A DNA stretch of 13,070 nt from Thermoanaerobaculales bacterium. GTDB lineage: Bacteria > Acidobacteriota > Thermoanaerobaculia > Thermoanaerobaculales > Sulfomarinibacteraceae. This document shows, in pieces, positions 7,458 through 13,070 of the stretch. Position 1 is the stretch's first letter. Each line of letters opens with the position of its first letter. The position numbers were made by a program, and so were the translations under genes. The notes under the pieces were generated by a model that was given only the letters and a program-made list of their open reading frames with translations, was not told the origin of the DNA and made no database searches. Where the stretch lies: NCBI GenBank assembly GCA_025456385.1, contig JALOKS010000037.1, positions 1 to 13,070 of the forward strand, in the 5' to 3' direction.

Positions 7458-8887
7458 CGGCGGTGGTGCGGCCCCCCGGCCTCAGCGGCGACGGCGACCG
7501 TGCAATCGCGATCGTCGGGGCGGCCTGCACGTTTCCCGGCGCCCGCAACCTCGGGGAGTTCTGGGAAAACGTCATCGCGAAGGTCGACGCGGTCGGCGAC
7601 CCGCCGGCCGACTGGGACCCGGAGGGGTGCTTCGATCCCGAGACCGGTGAGGCCGAAGCCTACGGCGCGCGCGGCGGCTACCTCGGCGATCTCGCCGCCT
7701 TCGAGCCGCTCGCCTTCGGCATCATGCCGCGGGCGGTGGACGGAGGGGAGCCGGGCCAGTACCTGGCCCTGGCCACCGCCCACGACGCACTCGCCGACGC
7801 CGGCTACCTCGACCGCCCCTTCGACCGCCAGCGGACCGAGGTCATCCTCGGCCACGGCACCTTCCTCAACCGCGGCAGCGTCACCGCCCTGCAGCACTCG
7901 CAGCTCATCGCCCAGACCCTGCGCATCCTCCGCGAGCTGCACCCCGAGCACTCAGCCGACGAGCTGCGCGAGCTCAAGGCGGCGCTCAAGGCCAACCTGC
8001 CGCCGTTCAGCACCGACACGGCGCCGGCCCTGGTGCCGAACATGGTCGCCGGCCGCATCGCCAACCGACTCGACCTCATGGGCCCGAACTTCACCGTCGA
8101 CGCGGCCTGCGCCTCGTCCCTGATCGCGGTGCACCAGGCGGTGCGCGATCTCCAGAGCGGGCGCTGCGACATGGCGATCACCGGCGGAATCCACGCCGCG
8201 ACCCCGCCGATCGTCGTGCTCGGCTTCTGCATGCTGGGCGCGATCTCGCGGCGGCAGCAGATCCGGCCCTTCGATGAAGCGGCCGACGGCACCCTGCTCG
8301 GCGAAGGCGTCGGCATGATGGTGCTGAGGAGGCGGGCGGACGCCGTGCGTGACGGCGACCGGATCTACGCCGTGATCAGGGGCATCGGCACCAGCAGCGA
8401 CGGGCGGGCGGTCGGGCTGTTGGCGCCGCGGCTGGAGGGCGAGGAGCTCGCACTGCGCCGCGCGTACGACGACGCCGGCGTCCCGCCCGCCTCCATCGGG
8501 CTGGTCGAGACCCACGGTACCGGGACCCCGGTCGGTGACGCCATCGAAATCCAGGCTCTGGCCCGGGTCTTCGGCGCGCCCCCGGACGGCCCGTGGTGCG
8601 CAGTCGGCTCGGTGAAGTCGATGATCAGCCACACGATGGAGGCTGCCGGCGCCGCCGGGCTGATCAAGACGGCGCTCGCCCTCCACCACAAGGTCCTGCC
8701 GCCGACCCTGAACTGCGAGGACCCGATTCCAGAGCTCAAGGATGGATCGACGCCCTTCTACGCCAACACCGAGACCCGGCCCTGGATCCACGGCGGCGAG
8801 ACGCCGCGGCGGGCGGCGGTCAGCGCCTTCGGCTTCGGAGGAATCAACGCGCACGTCGTCCTCGAGGAGCAGGCCGATGGTGCCTGA
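7454..8887 (+). CDS. Free-standing beta-ketoacyl synthase (KS)
   Basis: A 477-residue condensing enzyme that joins a malonyl unit to the growing chain. The thiolase-fold signatures are complete: Cys219 in the DAACASS nucleophile elbow, His354 in ETHGTGTPVGD, and Lys388 and His393 in the GSVKSMISHTMEAAG stretch. The last differs from the usual GSVKSNIGHT (Asn to Met, Gly to Ser), a variation expected in lipid-type synthases. The protein ends 8 residues after the NAHVVLEE that closes KS domains, so it has no acyltransferase attached. ATG 7454 overlaps the dehydratase stop as ATGA. Its final 11 bases overlap the next gene, which begins with the KS-AT linker, so together the two encode what is one polypeptide in many relatives. 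Since all catalytic residues are present it is an active KS, not a chain-length factor. It may act with the KS expected upstream of the first gene. Confidence 0.93.
   Translation: MTAVVRPPGLSGDGDRAIAIVGAACTFPGARNLGEFWENVIAKVDAVGDPPADWDPEGCFDPETGEAEAYGARGGYLGDLAAFEPLAFGIMPRAVDGGEPGQYLALATAHDALADAGYLDRPFDRQRTEVILGHGTFLNRGSVTALQHSQLIAQTLRILRELHPEHSADELRELKAALKANLPPFSTDTAPALVPNMVAGRIANRLDLMGPNFTVDAACASSLIAVHQAVRDLQSGRCDMAITGGIHAATPPIVVLGFCMLGAISRRQQIRPFDEAADGTLLGEGVGMMVLRRRADAVRDGDRIYAVIRGIGTSSDGRAVGLLAPRLEGEELALRRAYDDAGVPPASIGLVETHGTGTPVGDAIEIQALARVFGAPPDGPWCAVGSVKSMISHTMEAAGAAGLIKTALALHHKVLPPTLNCEDPIPELKDGSTPFYANTETRPWIHGGETPRRAAVSAFGFGGINAHVVLEEQADGA
8864..8869 (+). promoter_or_regulatory. Ribosome binding site for the AT-DH gene
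   Basis: GAGGAG sits 7 bases before ATG 8877, inside the end of the KS gene. A second GAGGAG at 8886-8891 is only 3 bases from ATG 8895, too close to work well, so 8877 is the better start. Confidence 0.55.
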
Positions 8888-11800
8888 GGAGAGGATGCCG
8901 CCCCACCGGGGACTCGAACGCGCCTTCCGCAGGCGCTGGGACAGCGAGGCCTGCATCCTCGGCGCCCCCTCGCGGAGCGGCCTCGTCGAGCGCGGCCGTG
9001 CGCTCGTCGAGTTCCTGGCCACGAGGCCGGAGACGCCTCTCGCCGACCTCGCCTTCAGCCTCGGCGAGGAGCTCGAGGCCGGAGAGCCGAGGCTCGCGAT
9101 CGTCGCCGCCTCCACCGAGGAGCTGAAGCGGAAGCTCGAGTTCGCCCTCGAGCGCCTGGCCGATCCGCACTGCCTGCGCATCAAGGACCGGAGCGGCATC
9201 TACTTCTTCGCCGAGCCGCTCGGCCGCACGGGATCGACCGCCTTCATGTTTCCGGGCGAGGGCTCCCAGTACCCGACCATGCTGGCCGATCTGTGCCTCA
9301 ACTTCCCGGAGGTCCGGCAGTGCTTCGATCTCGCGGACCGTGCCTTCGCGTCGCACCCCCGCGGCTACGTGCCGAGTCAGCTCCTGTACCCCCCGCCGGG
9401 CCGGGGGGATGGCGACGACGACCCGCGCCTGTGGCAGATGGACGGCGCCGTCGAGGCCGTGTTCACGGCGAGCCTGGCCCTGCGGCGGCTGCTCGAGGCC
9501 CTCGAGGTGCGGCCGCAGGCCGTGGTCGGGCACAGCACCGGGGAGTACGCGGCACTGATGGCGTCGGGGAGCGTTCCGGTCGCCGACGACAGCGAGCTCA
9601 TCGCGCTGATGAGGGGTCTGAACGACCTCTATGAGCTGCTCTCCGGCGCGAGCGCGATGCCCGAGGCGGCGCTGACCGCGGTCGGGGCGGCGCGGCGTGA
9701 GGATGTGCTCGAGGCACTGGACGACGCCGGAGGCGGGCTGTACCTCGCGATGGACAACTGTCCCCACCAGCTGGTCCTGTGCGGCGGCGACGCGTGCATG
9801 GCCGCCGCCGAGGAGCGGCTGCGGCTGCGCGGGGCGATCTGTGAACGCCTGCGCTTCCGGCGGCCCTACCACACGCCCCTCTTCGACCTCATCTGCGAGC
9901 CGCTCGAGCGCTTCTTCGCGGAGCTGCCGGTGCGGGCCCCCGAGGTCGCGATCTACTCCTGTGCAACGGCGGCGCCGATGCCGCCCGACGTCGACGGGAT
10001 CCGCGAGCTCGCCGTCCGGCAGTGGGCGTTGCCGGTCCGCTTCCGGGAGACCGTCGAAGCGATGCACGGCGCCGGGATCCGGATCTTCGTTGAGGTCGGG
10101 CCGCGCGGGAACCTCACGTCCTTCGTCGACGACACGCTCCGCGCCAAGCCCCACGCGGCCATCGCGATGGACGTCCGGGGCCGCTCGGGGACCCTGCAGC
10201 TCAACCACCTGGTGGCGCAGCTCGCCGCCCACGACGTCCCCCTCCGCGTCGCCCGTCTGTTCCAGGGGCGCGGCTGCTCGCGAGTGACGTGGCAGTCGAC
10301 TGCGACCGAGATCGCCTCCCGGCCCACGGTCGTCTTCTCGCTGCGGTCCTCGCTGCCGGCCCTGCACCTGCCGGACCACCTGCGGCCGGTCGCCGGAGTG
10401 GCTGCGAGGCCGGGTGCCGGCGCAGCGAGTCCGCAGGCGCCCTTGCCGAGCCCTCCACGCACGTCCGGTCCGGTGGCGGGGCAGACCGCGCCTGCGGGGC
10501 GATCGTCACTGATGCTGGAGTACCTGCGGACCACGGAGCGGCTCGTCGAGTCGCAGCGGCGGGTCATGGCGGCCTTTCTCGGCGGCGGCGATCCCTCGGC
10601 GGCCGGAGCGGCTGCCGCTGCTCCGGGCGCCCGGCTCGCGGCTGCCGCCGACTCCGAAGCGTCACTGCGCGCTGGGACCGCCGCGTGCGGGGCCGAGCTC
10701 CCCCTCATCGGCGCCGTGGTGAGCGAGGAGCCGGGTCGCAGCCTGGTGACCCGGTGCCTCGTGTCCCTGGCGTCCCACCCCTACCTGCGCGATCACGCTC
10801 TCGGCAGCCGCGTCTCCGAGGACGATCCCGAGCTCAGCGCCCTGCCCCTCATGATGCTGACGATGGCCATGGAGCTGATGGCGCAGGCGGCGGCGCGGCT
10901 GCGGCCCGGCTCGGTGGTGGTCGGAATGCGGGATGTCGCCGCGCACCGCTGGATCGCACTCGCCCGGGAGCGGCAGCTGCTGCAGATCTCGGCCGTCGCG
11001 CCTGCGGGCAGCGGCCCCGCGGAGGTGCGCGTCGAGCTGCGGGAGGTCCCGAGCGGTGACGGAGCACCGGCGGACGACGGCCAGGCCGCGCCGCTGCTCC
11101 TGGAAGCGACGGTGCTCCTCGCGGAGGTCTTCCCGCAGGCGCCGTCACCGGCGCCCCTCGAGCTCGAGCGGCGGCGGCCGTCGCGGTGGGCGCCGGAGGA
11201 CCTGTACTCGAAGGTGATGTTCCACGGGCCGCGGCTGCGGGGAGTGGCCTCGGTCGACTCCTGGGCGGAAGATGGCGCCGAGTTGACGCTGCGGGCGCTG
11301 CCGGCGAACGGCTTCTTCCCGCAGGCCGACGGCTGGCGGTTCATGACGGACCCCGTTCTTCTCGACGCCGCCGGCCAGGTTGTCGGCTTCTGGACCGCGG
11401 AGCACCTGCCGGCGGGCTTCGTGGTGTTCCCGTTCCGCGTCCGCGAGCTGCAGATCTTCGGCCCGGCCGCTCCGGCGGGCGAGGCGCTCGCGTGCCGCGC
11501 GCGGATCGCGCTCGCGGGCGACAGCTACATCCGCTCGGACTTCGAGGTGCTGCGCGCGGACGGCCGGCTGCACCTCAAGGTCAGGGGTTGGGAGGACAAG
11601 CGCATTCCGATCGCGGACGAGTTCTTCCGCTTTCGGTTTTCGCCCCGCGACGTGGTCTTGAGCCGGCGCCGGCCGGCCGCGGTCGACAACGGAGGAGGGG
11701 CCGCGTGCCGCCTCGAGTTCGCCGACCGGCTCATGGAGACCGAGGGCCGGATCTGGAGGGAGGGCCTCGCGCACCTGGTCCTCAGCCGCGACGAGCGGGC

Positions 11801-12113
11801 CGCGTGGAGCCGCCTCGACGGCAACCAGGACCGCCGCACCGCCTGGCTCCTCGAGAGGGCCGCCGCCAAGGACGCCGTCCGGATGGCGATCGCCGATCGC
11901 TGCGGCAGGCGGCTGTGCCCGGCGGACATCGAGATCGTCGAAGTGAGGCCGGGCCTTCTCCGGGGAGACGGGAGCTGGGCCGCCGCGGTCGGCGGGGCCA
12001 TGCTCGTGGAGACGTCCTTAGTCAACGGTGCAGCCCTCGCCACCGTCAGCCCGCGCAATCCCGAAACGAGCGACGTGATCGGCTACTCCACAACGAAAGG
12101 TGAGACGAGATGA
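8877..12113 (+). CDS. Synthase subunit: linker-AT-helix-DH-like-PPTase-like region
   Basis: A 1078-residue multidomain protein. Residues about 20-95 match the KS-AT linker. An acyltransferase follows (about 105-465) with Ser220 in GHSTGE and His332 in PYHTP; the latter differs from the AFHS of the first gene's AT, hinting at a different substrate. After a Pro/Ala linker there is a helix at 546-568 and then a dehydratase-like double hot-dog (about 605-905) with His640 in DHALGS and Asp830 in DAAGQ. The first motif departs from HxxxGxxxxP, although the DxxxQ-type second motif is kept. The C-terminal part (about 930-1060) carries SRDERAAW and, at 990-1000, W-x7-KDA, reminiscent of the WxxKEA region of phosphopantetheinyl transferases; the N-terminal GxDxE half is not seen, so activity is doubtful. 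It overlaps the KS gene by 11 bases and the ACP gene by ATGA. The AT and DH-like calls are firm, the last domain tentative. Confidence 0.87.
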   Translation: MVPEERMPPHRGLERAFRRRWDSEACILGAPSRSGLVERGRALVEFLATRPETPLADLAFSLGEELEAGEPRLAIVAASTEELKRKLEFALERLADPHCLRIKDRSGIYFFAEPLGRTGSTAFMFPGEGSQYPTMLADLCLNFPEVRQCFDLADRAFASHPRGYVPSQLLYPPPGRGDGDDDPRLWQMDGAVEAVFTASLALRRLLEALEVRPQAVVGHSTGEYAALMASGSVPVADDSELIALMRGLNDLYELLSGASAMPEAALTAVGAARREDVLEALDDAGGGLYLAMDNCPHQLVLCGGDACMAAAEERLRLRGAICERLRFRRPYHTPLFDLICEPLERFFAELPVRAPEVAIYSCATAAPMPPDVDGIRELAVRQWALPVRFRETVEAMHGAGIRIFVEVGPRGNLTSFVDDTLRAKPHAAIAMDVRGRSGTLQLNHLVAQLAAHDVPLRVARLFQGRGCSRVTWQSTATEIASRPTVVFSLRSSLPALHLPDHLRPVAGVAARPGAGAASPQAPLPSPPRTSGPVAGQTAPAGRSSLMLEYLRTTERLVESQRRVMAAFLGGGDPSAAGAAAAAPGARLAAAADSEASLRAGTAACGAELPLIGAVVSEEPGRSLVTRCLVSLASHPYLRDHALGSRVSEDDPELSALPLMMLTMAMELMAQAAARLRPGSVVVGMRDVAAHRWIALARERQLLQISAVAPAGSGPAEVRVELREVPSGDGAPADDGQAAPLLLEATVLLAEVFPQAPSPAPLELERRRPSRWAPEDLYSKVMFHGPRLRGVASVDSWAEDGAELTLRALPANGFFPQADGWRFMTDPVLLDAAGQVVGFWTAEHLPAGFVVFPFRVRELQIFGPAAPAGEALACRARIALAGDSYIRSDFEVLRADGRLHLKVRGWEDKRIPIADEFFRFRFSPRDVVLSRRRPAAVDNGGGAACRLEFADRLMETEGRIWREGLAHLVLSRDERAAWSRLDGNQDRRTAWLLERAAAKDAVRMAIADRCGRRLCPADIEIVEVRPGLLRGDGSWAAAVGGAMLVETSLVNGAALATVSPRNPETSDVIGYSTTKGETR

Positions 12114-12418
12114 ATGCAGAACGATCCGCTGTCGACGCCCGGACCGGCGACATGACCACTGAGCTGGTCGCGGTCCTCGAGAACATCACCGGCGACTGGG
12201 AGACCGGCTTCGCCGGCACGATCGGCGCCGAGACCAGGCTGATCGCCGACCTCGGCTTCGAGTCGATCGACGTCGTGCACCTGATCGTCGCGCTCGAGGA
12301 GCGCTTCCAACGCACCGACCTTCCCTTCGAGAACCTGCTGATGAAGGACGGGCGCTATGTCTCGGATCTGCAGGTCGGCGAGGTGGCGAGCTTCCTCAGC
12401 CGTCACCTCGGCGGGTGA
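12110..12418 (+). CDS. Discrete acyl carrier protein
   Basis: A 102-residue carrier protein whose Ser52 would carry the phosphopantetheine arm. The motif reads DLGFESID, so the usual Asp before the serine is Glu; the surrounding helix (IDVVHLIVALEERF) and the tail after it fit the four-helix carrier fold. The first 15 residues are extra: ATG 12152 is an internal in-frame alternative, but ATG 12110 overlaps the previous stop as ATGA and has an AAGG about 9 bases upstream. It is quite unlike the two tandem carrier domains of the first gene, so it probably serves a separate step, such as starter loading or handing the finished chain to a transferase or hydrolase. That assignment is inference. 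Confidence 0.9.
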   Translation: MNAERSAVDARTGDMTTELVAVLENITGDWETGFAGTIGAETRLIADLGFESIDVVHLIVALEERFQRTDLPFENLLMKDGRYVSDLQVGEVASFLSRHLGG

Positions 12419-12469
12419 GGGGCGAGTCGTGCCGCGATCGAATGAGTGGCGGCTGCAAGGGGAGGGTGC
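12419..12469. other. Short spacer between ACP and hydrolase genes
   Basis: The 51-base gap is the longest in the operon. It holds the ribosome binding site of the next gene. No clear hairpin terminator or promoter was found by eye, so read-through into the hydrolase gene is likely. Confidence 0.4.
12458..12465 (+). promoter_or_regulatory. Ribosome binding site for the hydrolase gene
   Basis: AGGGGAGG precedes ATG 12470 by 4 bases (7 from the AAGGGG core at 12457-12462). It is the strongest purine-rich site in the window. Confidence 0.6.
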
Positions 12470-13070
12470 ATGACGAGGACAGTGCTCATCGGCCTCGACG
12501 GGGCGGACTTCTCGGTCCTCGAGCCGTTCATGAACGACGGCGTGATGCCCTTCCTGAGCTCCTTCGTCAGCCACGGGGTCAGCGCCGAGCTCATGTCGAC
12601 GCCGAATCCCTTCACACCCCCGGCGTGGACGACGGTGATGACGGGCCGGAACCCCGGCAGCCACGGCATCTTCGACTTCGCGAACGTGGTCCGCCACGAC
12701 GGCGTTCCGAGATCCAAGATGGCGACCTCCCGGGACGTCCGCTGCGAGACCATCTGGTCGATCGCGAGCCGCCAGGGGCGGCGGGTCGCGACCCTCAACT
12801 TCCCGCTGATGTACCCGCCGCGTCCGATCAACGGCAGCCTGGTCCCCGGCTTTGTCCGCTGGCGCCACCTCAAGCACAGCGTGCACCCGCCCGAGCTCTA
12901 CGAGCGCCTGTGCGCTCTGCCCGGTTTCAACCGCAAGGAGCTGGCCCTCGACTGGGATCTCGAGCGCAAGGCGCTGCAGGCTTTGCCTCACGGCGAGTAC
13001 GAGGAGTGGATCCGCTTCCACATCCGACGCGAGCGGCAGTGGATGAGCATCGTGCGTTACCTGATGGAGC
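12470..13070 (+). CDS. Alkaline phosphatase superfamily (type I phosphodiesterase-like) protein, partial
   Basis: The N-terminal 200 residues of a metal-dependent hydrolase or transferase; the frame is open at the right edge. The start fits the phosphodiesterase/nucleotide pyrophosphatase branch: metal-ligand Asp10 in IGLDGAD, the nucleophile region PPAWTT with Thr54 as the likely nucleophile, and TGRNPGSHGIFDF just after it (His65, Asp69). There is no signal peptide, so this part appears cytosolic unless membrane segments follow. The family cleaves phosphoesters or moves phosphate-linked head groups; the substrate cannot be read from this fragment. Its place 51 bases behind the carrier protein suggests that it acts on the lipid made by the synthase, for example on a phosphate or phosphopantetheine linkage, but this is only inference. 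Confidence 0.85.
   Translation, partial: MTRTVLIGLDGADFSVLEPFMNDGVMPFLSSFVSHGVSAELMSTPNPFTPPAWTTVMTGRNPGSHGIFDFANVVRHDGVPRSKMATSRDVRCETIWSIASRQGRRVATLNFPLMYPPRPINGSLVPGFVRWRHLKHSVHPPELYERLCALPGFNRKELALDWDLERKALQALPHGEYEEWIRFHIRRERQWMSIVRYLME

Noticed and set aside
8742..8876. Upstream extension of the AT-DH gene into the KS gene
   Set aside because: It overlaps the conserved KS end and reads as low-complexity Ser/Arg/Pro; ATG 8877 has a good ribosome site.

Overview
The window is GC-rich, codes only on the + strand, and is packed with genes. From the left edge to about 12.4 kb it holds part of one operon for an iterative, lipid-type polyketide synthase. This belongs to the broad family that includes polyunsaturated fatty acid (Pfa) synthases and heterocyst glycolipid (Hgl) synthases. 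The source looks like a high-GC Gram-negative bacterium: a HlyD-type periplasmic adaptor is present and the architecture is of the kind known from myxobacterial, acidobacterial and related genomes. The phylum cannot be fixed from sequence alone, and no rRNA, tRNA, mobile element or CRISPR array is visible.

Layout. (1) 2-3406: C-terminal part of a PfaA/HglE-like synthase (end of acyltransferase, two near-identical acyl carrier domains, ketoreductase); its start lies left of the window. (2) 3420-3986: a small TPR protein. (3) 3997-6369: a membrane fusion of a PqqD-like domain, an M50-type membrane domain whose HExxH reads HQLAH, and a HlyD-type adaptor. (4) 6366-7457: a double hot-dog dehydratase. 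(5) 7454-8887: a free-standing ketosynthase. (6) 8877-12113: linker, acyltransferase, a second dehydratase-like region and a C-terminal region resembling a phosphopantetheinyl transferase. (7) 12110-12418: a discrete acyl carrier protein. (8) 12470 to the right edge: an alkaline-phosphatase-superfamily hydrolase, cut by the window.

Genes 1-7 are separated by 13 bases or less or overlap (GTGA or ATGA overlaps of 4 bases at three junctions, 11 bases at one), so they are probably co-transcribed and translationally coupled. Gene 8 follows after 51 bases.

Working model (inference): the ketosynthases, acyltransferases, carrier domains, ketoreductase and dehydratases together build a hydroxylated and/or partly unsaturated long acyl chain by repeated malonyl extension. 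No enoylreductase or thioesterase is visible. The membrane adaptor suggests that the lipid or a derived glycolipid or phospholipid is moved across the envelope, by analogy with DevB, the HlyD-type adaptor that exports heterocyst glycolipids. The most unusual points are the protease-dead M50-HlyD fusion inside a lipid synthase operon, a 23-residue amphipathic motif recurring in three separate synthase proteins, and the split of ketosynthase from its acyltransferase linker.
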